DNA of 64,000 bases. Origin: Lientehia hominis (lineage in GTDB: Bacteria; Bacillota; Clostridia; Lachnospirales; Lachnospiraceae). The stretch covers positions 62,001 through 126,000 of the forward strand of contig NZ_JAJNOR010000003.1 in the NCBI RefSeq assembly GCF_021044755.1. Reading direction: 5' to 3'. The notes below the pieces were generated by a model. That model made no database searches. It had not been told where the DNA came from and saw only the letters and a program-made list of their open reading frames with translations. The translations under genes and the position numbers were made by a program. Positions 8,922 to 18,224 of this stretch are shown here, piece after piece; positions within the stretch are counted from its first letter, which is position 1; every line of letters starts with the position of its first letter.

Positions 8922-10589
8922 CTATTTCTTTATCTCCAGAATTGCTCCTCTGTTTCCGGATGTCACGAGACTTGCGTATCTGGCCAGATAACCGCTTGTG
9001 ATCTTCGGTTCCCTGGGCTGCCATTTTGCCCGCCTCGCCGCCAGCTCCTCATCTGAAACATTTACGTTCAGGGAATTGGCGTCAATATCTATCTGAATAA
9101 TATCTCCTTCTTCAATCAGAGCAATGGGACCGCCCACAGCTGCCTCGGGAGATACATGGCCGATGGAGGCCCCTCTGGAAGCGCCGGAAAACCGGCCGTC
9201 CGTGATCAGCGCGACGCTGGAGCCCAGACCCATGCCGGCAATGGCAGAGGTGGGATTCAGCATCTCTCTCATGCCCGGCCCGCCCTTCGGGCCTTCGTAA
9301 CGGATAACAACCACATCTCCGGATACGATCTTTCCTTCCTTAATAGCCGCGATAGCATCCTCTTCGCAGTCGAAGACTCTGGCGGGCCCTTCATGCTTCA
9401 TCATCTCCGGGACAACCGCCGAACGCTTCACCACCGCAGAATCAGGAGCAATATTTCCCTTCAAGATAGCAAGACCGCCTGTCTGGCTGTAGGGATTGTC
9501 AAGAGGACGGATCACTTCCTTATCCCGAATCTCGCACCCGGAAATATTCTCTCCTACGGTCTTTCCTGTGACCGTGATCAAATCCGTATACAGCAGATCT
9601 TTCTTCGTCAGCTCATTCATCACGGCATATACACCGCCGGCTTCGTTCAAATCTTCCATATAAGTGGGGCCCGCCGGCGCCAGATGGCACAGATTCGGGG
9701 TCCGCGCGCTGACTTCATTGGCAATATCCACATTCAAGTCCACGCCTGCCTCATGGGCAATGGCCGGAAGATGGAGCATGCTGTTGGTGCTGCATCCCAG
9801 CGCCATATCGATTGTGAGGGCATTGAGGAACGCCTTTTCCGTCATGATATCCTGAGGCTTGATGTCTCTCCTCAGGAGTTCCATGACCTGCATGCCTGCA
9901 TGCTTTGCCAGCTTAATCCTGTCAGAATAAACGGCGGGGATCGTACCGTTTCCGGGAAGTCCCATGCCCAGTGCCTCGGTCAGACAGTTCATACTGTTGG
10001 CCGTATACATACCGGAACAGGAACCGCAGGTGGGGCACACTCTTCGCTCGTACTCCCGCACCTCATCTTCAGACATGGTTCCGGCGCTGTAGGAACCCAC
10101 CGCTTCAAACATGCTGGAAAGGCTTCTCTTCTTTCCGTGTACTCGTCCGGCCATCATGGGACCGCCGCTCACGAAAATAGTCGGGATGTTCAGTCTGGCC
10201 GCGGCCATCAGAAGCCCCGGAACATTTTTATCACAATTGGGCACCATCACCAACGCGTCAAACTGATGGGCAAGCGCCATACATTCCGTAGAATCCGCGA
10301 TGAGGTCCCTGGTCACCAGAGAATATTTCATCCCCACATGTCCCATGGCGATTCCGTCGCACACAGCGATCGCAGGGAATACGATAGGGGTGCCGCCCGC
10401 CATGGCGACTCCCATTTTTACAGCTTCCACGATCTTATCCAGGTTCATATGTCCGGGAACAATCTCATTGTGGGAGCTGACTATACCGACCAGCGGCCTT
10501 TCAAGCTCTTCTTCTGTATAACCCAATGCATTGAACAACGATCTGTGGGGCGCCTGCTGCATCCCCTTTTTAACTGCATCACTTCTCAT
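8922..10589 (-). CDS. ilvD: Dihydroxy-acid dehydratase
   Basis: An Fe-S dehydratase that forms 2-keto acids in branched-chain amino acid synthesis. The protein is about 555 residues. It shows MRSDAVKKGMQQAPHRSLF at the start, the cluster cysteines in PNCDKNVPG and CPTCGSCSGMYTANSMN, and GRFSGASRGASIGHVSPEA near the C-terminus. I chose the ATG at 10589 because family members begin with MRSD. An in-frame ATG at 10619, 13 bp past leuB, would add ten residues, and the ribosome-binding site does not decide between them. It lies between leuB and ilvB. Confidence 0.95.
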   Translation of the reverse strand: MRSDAVKKGMQQAPHRSLFNALGYTEEELERPLVGIVSSHNEIVPGHMNLDKIVEAVKMGVAMAGGTPIVFPAIAVCDGIAMGHVGMKYSLVTRDLIADSTECMALAHQFDALVMVPNCDKNVPGLLMAAARLNIPTIFVSGGPMMAGRVHGKKRSLSSMFEAVGSYSAGTMSEDEVREYERRVCPTCGSCSGMYTANSMNCLTEALGMGLPGNGTIPAVYSDRIKLAKHAGMQVMELLRRDIKPQDIMTEKAFLNALTIDMALGCSTNSMLHLPAIAHEAGVDLNVDIANEVSARTPNLCHLAPAGPTYMEDLNEAGGVYAVMNELTKKDLLYTDLITVTGKTVGENISGCEIRDKEVIRPLDNPYSQTGGLAILKGNIAPDSAVVKRSAVVPEMMKHEGPARVFDCEEDAIAAIKEGKIVSGDVVVIRYEGPKGGPGMREMLNPTSAIAGMGLGSSVALITDGRFSGASRGASIGHVSPEAAVGGPIALIEEGDIIQIDIDANSLNVNVSDEELAARRAKWQPREPKITSGYLARYASLVTSGNRGAILEIKK

Positions 10590-10632
10590 CTGTTTCACCA
10601 TACCCTTTCTGAACATCAAACTGGCTTCGTCT

Positions 10633-11721
10633 CTATTTTTGAATTCTGTCCGCGATCAGGCTGCCCATTTCTCTGGTTCCCACCCTCCTGCATCCTTCCG
10701 AATAAATGTCTCCTGTACGGAACCCCTCGGTCAATACTTTCTGTACCGCGGCCTCCACCGCATCCGCCTCCTCATCCAGATCGAACGAATAACGGAGCAT
10801 CATGGCTGCCGATAGTATGGTCGCAATGGGATTTGCGGTATCTTTGCCCGCAATATCCGGCGCAGATCCATGGCTGGGCTCGTAGAGTCCCAGTTTTGTC
10901 TCTCCCAGGCTGGCAGAAGGCAGCATACCGATGGATCCCGTGATCTCACTGGCCTCATCCGACAGGATATCACCAAACATATTCTCCGTCAGCACCACGT
11001 CAAACTGCCCGGGACTCAGCACCAGCTGCATGGCACAGTTGTCCACCAGCATATGGCTGACCGCCACGTCCGGGTACTCCTTTGCCGTCTCCTCTACCAC
11101 GGCTCTCCAGAGCCTGGAGGAATCCAGTACGTTCGCCTTGTCGACACTGATCAGCTTTCCGGAACGCTTCCCTGCAATCTCAAACGCTTTTACCGCAATC
11201 CTCCGAATCTCATTTTCATCATAGACCAGCGTATCCGTCGCCTTTCGGACTCCGTTCTCCACTCTTGTATGACGCTCCCCAAAGTACAGTCCGCCGGTCA
11301 GCTCGCGCATAATGACCATATCAAAACCGTCTCCGACGATTTCCTTTTTAAGGGGGCAGGCATCCGCAAGCTCCTTATAAAGCCACGCAGGACGAATATT
11401 CGCAAATAATTCAAGGCCCTTGCGGATACCCAGCAAACCCGCCTCAGGCCTTGTCTCTGGCGCCCCGTCGTACCATCTGGAATTTCCTACATTTCCTCCC
11501 ACCGCTCCCAAAAGAACGGAATCGCTGTTCTTTGCCTCCGCCAGAGTCTCCTCTGTAAGAGGTACACCGTGGACATCAATGGATGCCCCTCCCATCAAAA
11601 GCTTCTTATATGTAAATGTATGGCCATATACGGCTCCGACTCTGTCCAGAATCTTCATAGCCTCGGTAACGATTTCCGGCCCGATGCCGTCGCCGGGTAT
11701 CACTGCGATCCGAAAATTCAT
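10633..11721 (-). CDS. leuB: 3-isopropylmalate dehydrogenase
   Basis: It oxidises and decarboxylates 3-isopropylmalate to 2-oxoisocaproate in leucine synthesis. The 362-residue protein has IAVIPGDGIGPEI at the N-terminus, the substrate arginine region with VIMRELTGGLYFGERH, and TENMFGDILSDEASEITGS with the metal-binding aspartates. It is the first gene of leuB-ilvD-ilvB and has a good promoter upstream. The other leucine genes (leuA, leuC, leuD) are not in this window. Confidence 0.97.
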   Translation of the reverse strand: MNFRIAVIPGDGIGPEIVTEAMKILDRVGAVYGHTFTYKKLLMGGASIDVHGVPLTEETLAEAKNSDSVLLGAVGGNVGNSRWYDGAPETRPEAGLLGIRKGLELFANIRPAWLYKELADACPLKKEIVGDGFDMVIMRELTGGLYFGERHTRVENGVRKATDTLVYDENEIRRIAVKAFEIAGKRSGKLISVDKANVLDSSRLWRAVVEETAKEYPDVAVSHMLVDNCAMQLVLSPGQFDVVLTENMFGDILSDEASEITGSIGMLPSASLGETKLGLYEPSHGSAPDIAGKDTANPIATILSAAMMLRYSFDLDEEADAVEAAVQKVLTEGFRTGDIYSEGCRRVGTREMGSLIADRIQK

Positions 11722-11757
11722 GTTATATTCCTCTCCTTCTATATTCAGTTATCCTTT

Positions 11758-11786
11758 ATAGTATCCTATTTCCCTTTGTTTTTCAA
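11758..11786 (-). promoter_or_regulatory. Putative sigma-A promoter for leuB-ilvD-ilvB
   Basis: On the minus strand, TTGAAA and TACTAT have a 17-bp spacer, with an expected start about 30 nt before the leuB ATG. The short leader leaves no room for a T-box or leader-peptide attenuator. Confidence 0.65.
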
Positions 11787-11890
11787 GCAGTACAAAAGAT
11801 TTTCCAGGGATTCACCCATACGAGAATGGAATTTCAGGCATAACATTCCGTTATAGAATTGTTTTTTTTAATACATACAAATTATAGTCA

Positions 11891-11901
11891 TGTCACCTGT
11901 A
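11891..11901 (-). promoter_or_regulatory. Candidate NiaR operator upstream of pncB
   Basis: The minus-strand 11-mer TACAGGTGACA is identical to one just downstream of the niaR promoter. It sits 16 bp upstream of the putative pncB -35 box. The link to NiaR is inferred from this sharing and from the known role of NiaR in niacin metabolism. Confidence 0.45.
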
Positions 11902-11917
11902 AACTTATATGTGCCGC

Positions 11918-11945
11918 TTGTGGAATCTTTTTTTCATGTTATAAT
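11918..11945 (+). promoter_or_regulatory. Putative sigma-A promoter for pncB
   Basis: TTGTGG and TATAAT are 16 bp apart, and the start would lie about 45 nt before the pncB ATG. Confidence 0.55.
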
Positions 11946-11997
11946 GTAGCTAATGGGCCTTTTAACAGACTTTGCGGCCCGATCGAAAGGAGACACT

Positions 11998-13470
11998 ATG
12001 AGCGATCGAAACCTGACGCTGATGACAGACCTATATGAACTGACTATGATGCAGGGATATTTCAAAGAGAAGACCAACCAAACGGCAGTCTTCGATGTCT
12101 TTTACCGGACTAATCCCTGCGGCAATGGCTATGCCGTCATGGCCGGTCTGGAACAGGTTATCGACTATATCAAAAACCTGCACTTTGGAGAGAAGGAGAT
12201 CGGCTATCTGAGAAGTACCGGATTGTTTGAGGAAGACTTTCTCGGCTATCTGAGGGATTTCCGGTTTACCGGAGATGTTTTCGCCATTCCGGAAGGTACT
12301 GTGATCTTCCCCAGAGAACCCCTTGTAAAAGTGGTCGCCCCTATCATGGAGGCACAGCTGGTCGAAACTTCTATATTAAATATCATCAACCACCAATGCC
12401 TGATTGCTACCAAGACAGCCAGAGTGGTCCATTCCGCCAGAGGAGACGGCATCATGGAATTCGGCCTCCGCCGCGCTCAAGGCCCCGATGCCGGCATATA
12501 CGGCGCCCGCGCCGCCATGATCGGCGGATGCATCGGCACCTCCAACGTTTTAGCCGGTCAAATGTTTGACGTCCCGGTCAAAGGCACTCATGCCCACAGC
12601 TGGATCATGAGCTTTCCCGATGAACTGACCGCGTTCCGCACCTACGCGAAGCTTTATCCCACCGCTTGTATTCTTCTGGTGGATACTTATGATACTCTCC
12701 GTTCCGGCGTCCCCAACGCCATTACGGTATTCAATGAAATGAAAGCGGCGGGGATTCCCTTAAAGGGCTATGGAATCCGCCTGGACAGCGGCGATCTGGC
12801 TTATCTTTCCAAAAAGGCAAAAGGGATGCTGGACGAGGCCGGGTTCAATGACGCCGTCATTTCCGCTTCCAGCGACCTGGACGAGGATCTGATCAACAGC
12901 CTGAAAACACAGGGCGCCGCCATCAATTCCTGGGGCGTCGGCACAAACATGATCACCAGCAGCGGCTGCCCCGCCTTCGGAGGCGTGTACAAGCTGGTTG
13001 CATTAAAGGACAAGGACAGCGGAGAATTCATACCAAAGATCAAGCTGTCAGAAAACACTGAAAAGGTGACCAATCCGGGCAACAAGACCGTATACCGGAT
13101 CTACGGCGCGGATACCGGCAAGATGATCGCGGACCTGATCGCTCTGGTGGATGAGTCCTACTCCTCCGACCAGCCGCTTCTTTTATTTGATCCCATCGAT
13201 ACCTGGAAAAAGACGCATCTGGCCCCGGGCACTTATACCATTCGTGAACTGCCCGCTCAGATCTTCAAACAGGGGGAATGTGTTTATGAATCTCCCTCTG
13301 TCATGGATATCCGTTCCTACTGCATGCAGGAGCTGGGCACCCTGTGGGATGAAGCCAAGCGTTTGATCAACCCTCATCGGGCGCATATCGATCTCTCTGC
13401 CAAGCTCCATGCCATGAAAAACAGCCTTCTGGAATCCGTGGACAATATGACTCACCATCAGGGGAGATAA
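11998..13470 (+). CDS. pncB: Nicotinate phosphoribosyltransferase
   Basis: It joins nicotinate to PRPP (ATP-stimulated) to make nicotinate mononucleotide for NAD salvage. The 490-residue protein begins LMTDLYELTMMQGYF, a hallmark of the family, and has GTHAHSWIMSF around residue 198, holding the histidine that is phosphorylated in the family. An AAAGGAG precedes the ATG at 11998; an upstream in-frame ATG at 11953 overlaps the probable transcription start and is unlikely. The niacin regulator niaR is 7 kb away and the two upstream regions share an 11-bp motif. Confidence 0.95.
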   Translation: MSDRNLTLMTDLYELTMMQGYFKEKTNQTAVFDVFYRTNPCGNGYAVMAGLEQVIDYIKNLHFGEKEIGYLRSTGLFEEDFLGYLRDFRFTGDVFAIPEGTVIFPREPLVKVVAPIMEAQLVETSILNIINHQCLIATKTARVVHSARGDGIMEFGLRRAQGPDAGIYGARAAMIGGCIGTSNVLAGQMFDVPVKGTHAHSWIMSFPDELTAFRTYAKLYPTACILLVDTYDTLRSGVPNAITVFNEMKAAGIPLKGYGIRLDSGDLAYLSKKAKGMLDEAGFNDAVISASSDLDEDLINSLKTQGAAINSWGVGTNMITSSGCPAFGGVYKLVALKDKDSGEFIPKIKLSENTEKVTNPGNKTVYRIYGADTGKMIADLIALVDESYSSDQPLLLFDPIDTWKKTHLAPGTYTIRELPAQIFKQGECVYESPSVMDIRSYCMQELGTLWDEAKRLINPHRAHIDLSAKLHAMKNSLLESVDNMTHHQGR

Positions 13471-13491
13471 CAGCCACATAAGGAGACTTCT

Positions 13492-14220
13492 ATGATACGT
13501 ATATTTTTGATCGGCATTTTCCTGTTTTTTTTCCTGGTCCTGTTTAGTCCCGCCCTCATGGTAGAATGGATCATCGGAAAATTCAGCCCGGAGAAAAAAT
13601 CCAAAAGTTCACTTTGGCTGGTGCAGCGCGCATTTGACATTATAATCTGGCTGGCCGGCACCAAGATTGAAGTCATCGGCAGGGAAAACGTGCCTGCCGA
13701 CAGACCTGTGCTGTATGTCGGCAACCACAGAAGTTTTTTTGACATCGTCATCGGCTACCGGCTGATCAAAGGAGAAGCAGGCTTCGTCGCAAAAAAGGAA
13801 ATGGAAAAAATCTGGTTTCTTTCCAACTGGATGAAAAATCTCCACTGCCTGTTCTTAGACCGGGATAACATCAAAGAAGGTCTTAAGACCATTCTCACCG
13901 GCATCGACTACGTGAAAAAAGGAATCAGTATCTGGATTTTCCCGGAGGGCACCCGAAACAAGGGAAAAGGCATGCTGGAATTCAAAGAAGGCAGCATGAA
14001 GATTGCCGAAAAGTCCGGATGTCCAATCATACCGGTTGCCATGACCGGTACGGCGGAAATCTTTGAAAATCATTTTCCCTGGGTAAAAAAGTCTCATGTG
14101 ACCGTCACCTTCGGGGAACCTATAGAAATCAAAGATCTTGAAAAAGAACAGAAGAAATTCCTGGGAGCCTATACCAGGCAGGTAATCCTGAGCATGCTCC
14201 CGGACGATTATAAAGAATAG
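13492..14220 (+). CDS. plsC: 1-acyl-sn-glycerol-3-phosphate acyltransferase
   Basis: It acylates lysophosphatidic acid to phosphatidic acid at the membrane. The 242-residue protein starts with one hydrophobic segment (about residues 2-22). It then carries the HX4D catalytic motif in NHRSFFD near residue 82 and the FPEGTRNKGKG substrate-binding motif near 148. It lies 21 bp after pncB, preceded by AGGAG, so the two are probably co-transcribed. A hairpin terminator follows it. Confidence 0.92.
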   Translation: MIRIFLIGIFLFFFLVLFSPALMVEWIIGKFSPEKKSKSSLWLVQRAFDIIIWLAGTKIEVIGRENVPADRPVLYVGNHRSFFDIVIGYRLIKGEAGFVAKKEMEKIWFLSNWMKNLHCLFLDRDNIKEGLKTILTGIDYVKKGISIWIFPEGTRNKGKGMLEFKEGSMKIAEKSGCPIIPVAMTGTAEIFENHFPWVKKSHVTVTFGEPIEIKDLEKEQKKFLGAYTRQVILSMLPDDYKE

Positions 14221-14227
14221 TAAGACG

Positions 14228-14268
14228 AGGACCGTTCGGACATTCCATGTCCCCGGTTCTTGTTTTTC
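14228..14268 (+). terminator. Hairpin terminator after plsC
   Basis: The inner stem GGACAT-TCC-ATGTCC sits within an outer AGGACCG/CGGTTCT stem with one wobble. TTGTTTTT follows. It lies directly after the plsC stop. Confidence 0.7.
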
Positions 14269-14282
14269 TGTACCTTTGAAGA

Positions 14283-14989
14283 TCTTTCAAACAAGTTTTC
14301 TCTGTCAGATTTACAAAGCAAGAGGAAATCCGCTTCCATCCAAGCGGCTCGCTGGCAACCGTAACCAGAATCTTTGCGGCCTTCGGTCGGTCTTTTCCAG
14401 CTGACATGGAAAAATCGATATTTTTCCATGTCAGATTCCAACAAAAATCCGCATGATATGCGATTTTTGCCTCCCTGCGGCCGGGAAGATTCTGCTAACG
14501 CCCCTGCGGCGCTCCCCTTACGATGGAATCGGATCGTTCCTCCTGCTTTTTCTTCCGCACCGAAATAAGCGCTCACTTGTTCCGAAAGCCGTTGTGGCGG
14601 CTCACCGCGGCCCGCTGCCGTAAGGCATGCGGGCCGTGTGGCTATCCAATCCTTTTCTGGAATCTAAGAAATGAAATTTGTCCCGTACAGTGCGGCAGAC
14701 AGGGCACCGGCAGAGAGATTACGGGCCGGCCTAAAGGTGAGCGCCGCAGGGAAGTGGCCGGTGTTCTCCAAGCGGAGGGAGGCAGAAACGGAAAATCCGA
14801 TTCCGTTTCTGAGGGAACAGGAGACGGGAAATCATAAAGATTTCCTGTCGACATGTGAGCGGTACTGCCGGAGCGGGGATAAAGCGGCCTCTGCATCGCC
14901 AGCGAACCGAAATCGTGACGGCCCGGAACTTCTGACGGTGTTTAACCGGAGCTTAAGCGGAATTAACTAGAAATGATTTCAAAAGGTAT
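14283..14989 (+). repeat. Long copy of structured dispersed leader repeat
   Basis: The ends and an internal 22-bp stretch match the short copy at 3245-3376. Inside are several strong hairpins. TGACATGGAAAAAT pairs perfectly with its complement across a CGAT loop (14402-14433). An imperfect CAAAAATC stem lies at 14443-14470. A GGCCCGC-TGCC / GGCA-GCGGGCC stem lies at about 14609-14639. AGAAACGGAA/TTCCGTTTCT lies at about 14785-14811 and GGAAATC/GATTTCC at about 14828-14846. The element ends 27 nt before the methyltransferase ATG. It could be a structured RNA leader or a non-autonomous mobile element; no protein is evident. Confidence 0.75.
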
Positions 14990-15016
14990 AGATTTAAAAA
15001 AAGGAGGCCACACGAT

Positions 15017-15820
15017 ATGATCCATGATAATAGAATCGACGGCGGTAAAGGCTTTGACTGGGGAAGGGCTTCTATGGACTATGCCAGATTCCGGGACATC
15101 TATCCACCGGAATTCTACCAGAAGCTTATAGATGCCGGCGTTTGTATAAAGGAACAGAGGGTTCTGGATCTCGGAACTGGGACCGGTGTCCTTCCCCGTA
15201 ACTTGTATGAACAAGGCGCCCTCTTCACCGGCACGGATATTTCGGAGGAACAAATCAGTCAGGCCAGACAGCTATGTGCGGAAGCGGGTATGGATATCCC
15301 CTTCCTCTGCTGCCCTGCGGAGAAACTTCCCTTTCCCGACAACAGCTTCGATGCTGTGACTGCCTGTCAGTGCTTCTTCTATTTTAACCATGAGACCTTG
15401 GCTCTGAAGCTTTATCACATGATAAAACCCGGCGGCCTTATGGCGGTATTGTATCTGGCATGGCTTCCCGGAGAAGATGTGGTCGCCGGCGCCAGTGAAG
15501 AACTGGTGCTGCGCTATAACCCCTCCTGGTCCGGCTGTGGAGAATACCGCCATCCCATTGAGATTCCGGACGTCTACTCCCCCTATTTCCAATTGGAATC
15601 CAGTGAGGTCTTTGACCTGCGGATTCCTTTTACAAAAGAGAGCTGGAACGGCAGGATGAAAGCCTGCCGCGGGATCGGCGCTTCCCTCAGCCCGGAAAAA
15701 ACGGCTGAATTTGAAAAAGAGCACCTGGCCCTTCTCGATAAAACAGCGCCTGAAAAATTTTCCGTCCTGCATTATGCGGCTGTGGCAGTCCTGAAATCTA
15801 AAAAAACAACCTCTTTTTAA
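15017..15820 (+). CDS. Class I SAM-dependent methyltransferase
   Basis: A soluble 267-residue methyltransferase. The SAM-binding motif I is VLDLGTGTGVLPRNL near residue 50. The acidic end of strand beta-2 is FTGTDISEEQI, then the FPDNSFDAVTACQCFFYF segment and a post-motif GG in IKPGGLMAVLY. AAAGGAGG precedes the ATG. The substrate cannot be read from the sequence. It stands 60 bp before the FAD/Rieske oxidoreductase, so it may share transcription with that set. The long repeat forms its upstream leader. Confidence 0.85.
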   Translation: MIHDNRIDGGKGFDWGRASMDYARFRDIYPPEFYQKLIDAGVCIKEQRVLDLGTGTGVLPRNLYEQGALFTGTDISEEQISQARQLCAEAGMDIPFLCCPAEKLPFPDNSFDAVTACQCFFYFNHETLALKLYHMIKPGGLMAVLYLAWLPGEDVVAGASEELVLRYNPSWSGCGEYRHPIEIPDVYSPYFQLESSEVFDLRIPFTKESWNGRMKACRGIGASLSPEKTAEFEKEHLALLDKTAPEKFSVLHYAAVAVLKSKKTTSF

Positions 15821-15880
15821 TATGTTATTTTATGTTTACTTCTCCAATGTTTGGAGCACCCTAATACCGGGGTGATTACT

Positions 15881-17320
15881 ATGGACTCGATATGGACAAA
15901 GACAAAAGAACTTCCGGAGCGTCAAACGCTTACGGAGGATTTAAAAACAGACGCGGCCGTCATTGGCGGCGGCATGGCTGGAATTCTGACCGCCTATCTT
16001 TTAGAGGCAGCCGGAATCCGCACTGTGGTTCTGGAGGCTTCCAGAATCGGCAGCGGACAGACTAAAAATACGACAGCAAAGATCACATCTCAGCACGGGC
16101 TGATCTATGATAAGCTCGTCACTTCCTTTGGAGAAGAAAAGGCATCTCAATATGCCCAGTACAATGAAAAAGCCATCGATGAGTACAGGCGGATCATTGC
16201 GGACAAAAAAATATCCTGTCATTTTAAGGACACTTCCGCTTATCTTTATTCTTTAAAAGAATCGGAAACACTTAAAAAGGAAGCGGACGCTGCCAAAAGG
16301 GCCGGAATAGACGCCTGCTTTACAACTGAAACAGAGCTGCCCTTCAAAGTAGAAGGAGCCGTACGCTTTAAAAATCAGGCGCAGTTCCATCCATTGGAAT
16401 TCCTGGGGACGGCAGCTGAAAAACTGACTGTCTTTGAAAACAGCCGAGTGCTGAACGTGGACAAGCATCAGGTCCGGACAGCGAATGGTTCCGTAACGGC
16501 AGAGAATATCATATTTACGACTCATTACCCTTTCTTAAACGTACCAGGGTATTACTTCATGCGTATGCATCAGGAGCGGAGTTATGTTCTGGCGCTGGAA
16601 GGAACATCTCTGCCTGAAGGGATGTATTTGGGAACCGACAAAAACGGGCTTTCCTTGAGAAGCGAAGAAAATCTTCTCTTGTTCGGCGGAGCGGGACACC
16701 GGACAGGAGAAAACCGCAGGGGAAAACAGTACGATCTGCTCCGCAAACAGGCCAGGGCACTTTGGCCAGAGTGCATAGAAAAGGCCCATTGGTCTGCCCA
16801 GGACTGTATGACACTGGATGGACTTCCTTATATCGGAACCTTTTCATCTGAAACACCGAACTGGTACGCAGCCACCGGTTTCGGCAAATGGGGCATGACA
16901 TTCTCCATGGTCTCTGCCATGATCATACGGGATAAGATCCTCGGTTGCCAGGGTCCGGCTTCCAATCTTTTTTCACCGCAGAGGTTTACTCCCTCCGCGT
17001 CGGCGCGGATTTTTCTGGACGACGGCCTGCACGCAGTCCGGGATCTGTCCCGTCAGCTCTTTTCACCTCCCAGGGATAAAACCGACGCATTGCCGAAGGG
17101 ACACGGAGGAATCGTAGAATATGACGGAAAAAAAGCCGGCGTCTACAAAGATGAGAACGGACAGCTTCATGTGGTTTCCCCCAAATGCCCTCATCTTGGC
17201 TGCCAGCTGGAATGGAATCCTGACGAAAAAAGCTGGGACTGCCCCTGCCACGGCTCCCGGTTCGATTATGAAGGGCATTTGATCGATGATCCCGCCCAGG
17301 AAGGACTGAAGCATGTTTAA
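15881..17320 (+). CDS. FAD-dependent oxidoreductase (DAO fold) with C-terminal Rieske [2Fe-2S] domain
   Basis: The fusion protein is about 479 residues. The N-terminal half is a glycine-oxidase/DadA-like FAD domain with the dinucleotide fingerprint AAVIGGGMAGILTAYLLE. The C-terminal ~90 residues form a Rieske domain with CPHLGC and CPCHGS: C-x-H, 15 residues, then C-x2-H, all four cluster ligands present. Electrons could pass from an amine or similar substrate through FAD to the cluster. I chose the ATG at 15881, after GGGGTG, over a TTG at 15851. Its last 8 bp overlap the next gene. The substrate is unknown. Confidence 0.88.
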   Translation: MDSIWTKTKELPERQTLTEDLKTDAAVIGGGMAGILTAYLLEAAGIRTVVLEASRIGSGQTKNTTAKITSQHGLIYDKLVTSFGEEKASQYAQYNEKAIDEYRRIIADKKISCHFKDTSAYLYSLKESETLKKEADAAKRAGIDACFTTETELPFKVEGAVRFKNQAQFHPLEFLGTAAEKLTVFENSRVLNVDKHQVRTANGSVTAENIIFTTHYPFLNVPGYYFMRMHQERSYVLALEGTSLPEGMYLGTDKNGLSLRSEENLLLFGGAGHRTGENRRGKQYDLLRKQARALWPECIEKAHWSAQDCMTLDGLPYIGTFSSETPNWYAATGFGKWGMTFSMVSAMIIRDKILGCQGPASNLFSPQRFTPSASARIFLDDGLHAVRDLSRQLFSPPRDKTDALPKGHGGIVEYDGKKAGVYKDENGQLHVVSPKCPHLGCQLEWNPDEKSWDCPCHGSRFDYEGHLIDDPAQEGLKHV

Positions 17321-18224
17321 ATTTCACGGTGAAAAGAAAAAACGGTCCTACTTTGAGGGCTGGTATTTTAAACAGCAGGGAAAAAACGGCACCCTCGCCA
17401 TGATTCCCGCTTATCATGCAGACAAAAGAGGAAAACGTTTTGCTACTCTTCAGGCGGTCACGGATAAGGAGAGCGAGCTCCTGGAATATTCGGCCGAAGA
17501 ATTCCGGGTATTTGAGACCCCTTTCTCCCTATACTTGGGGAACAGCCGCTTTTCCGAATCCGGGTGTTCTCTGGATTTTCGTGGAAAACATCTGGAGATT
17601 AAAGGAGAGCTGTATTATGGACCTCTTGCTCCGCCGGATTATGATGTGATGGGGCCCTTCAACGCGGTACCTTTTCATCCCTGCCGCCACAGCGTATTCA
17701 GTATGGCCCACCGGGTAGACGGCTGTCTCCAAGTAAACGGAAAGCCATTCGTATTTCAAAACAGTTTCGGATATATTGAAGGAGATCGGGGACACTCGTT
17801 TCCGAATCAGTACCTGTGGACACAATGCTCAGGAAAAAATTTCAGTATCATGCTGTCGGTGGCCGAAATCCCCATTCTCACAAAGCAGATATCCGGATGC
17901 ATCGGAATCATATTCTATAGAGGAAAGGAATACCGGCTTGCTACGTATTTGGGAGCACGAGTCATTTATGTGGACCGGGATTACGCGGCCGTGGAACAAA
18001 ATGGATTTCTGCTGGAAGTCCGTTATCTGGGAAAAGGCCTGTCTGGCCAGCCGCTTTACGCACCAAAAGCCGGAAATATGGACCGTATCATAATAGAATC
18101 CCCATCCTGTCCGGTGGAATATCGGCTGTCTAAAAACGGGGATCCTTTATTTTCTCTCGTTTCACAAAAAGCCGGATTTGAAAGCACGTGGGAAGACACA
18201 TGTGAGGAAAAGGAGACGGAATGA
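17313..18224 (+). CDS. Tocopherol cyclase family protein
   Basis: This 303-residue soluble protein resembles the tocopherol cyclase family found in many Firmicutes. The start region YFEGWYFKQQG and the downstream PFxxVPFxPCRHSVFSM and GYIEGDRGHSFP segments are typical. Plant and cyanobacterial relatives close the chromanol ring of vitamin E; the role in anaerobic Firmicutes is not known to me. It overlaps the FAD/Rieske gene by 8 bp and the YyaL gene by 4 bp, implying translational coupling. No signal peptide is visible. Confidence 0.85.
   Translation: MFKFHGEKKKRSYFEGWYFKQQGKNGTLAMIPAYHADKRGKRFATLQAVTDKESELLEYSAEEFRVFETPFSLYLGNSRFSESGCSLDFRGKHLEIKGELYYGPLAPPDYDVMGPFNAVPFHPCRHSVFSMAHRVDGCLQVNGKPFVFQNSFGYIEGDRGHSFPNQYLWTQCSGKNFSIMLSVAEIPILTKQISGCIGIIFYRGKEYRLATYLGARVIYVDRDYAAVEQNGFLLEVRYLGKGLSGQPLYAPKAGNMDRIIIESPSCPVEYRLSKNGDPLFSLVSQKAGFESTWEDTCEEKETE

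Larger units (their letters stand above)
14221..15016. other. 796-bp non-coding region between plsC and methyltransferase gene
   Basis: This region holds the plsC terminator, then the long copy of a structured repeat, and ends in the methyltransferase ribosome-binding site. Small open frames overlap on both strands (for example 14671-14970 and 14208-14576). None has a recognisable domain or a convincing Shine-Dalgarno, and they compete with strong hairpins, so I treat the region as non-coding. Confidence 0.7.

Noticed and set aside
9156..10943. Long plus-strand open frame (595 codons) across ilvD and leuB
   Set aside because: It lies antisense to two well-recognised enzymes, is rich in His/Arg with no domain, and has no ribosome-binding site.
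11722..11997. T-box or leader-peptide attenuator before leuB
   Set aside because: The predicted leader is only about 30 nt, and I see no T-box motif or Leu-rich leader frame.
14374..14970. Small open frames inside the 14.3-15.0 kb repeat
   Set aside because: They overlap each other on both strands, cross strong hairpins, lack domains, and have no good start sites.
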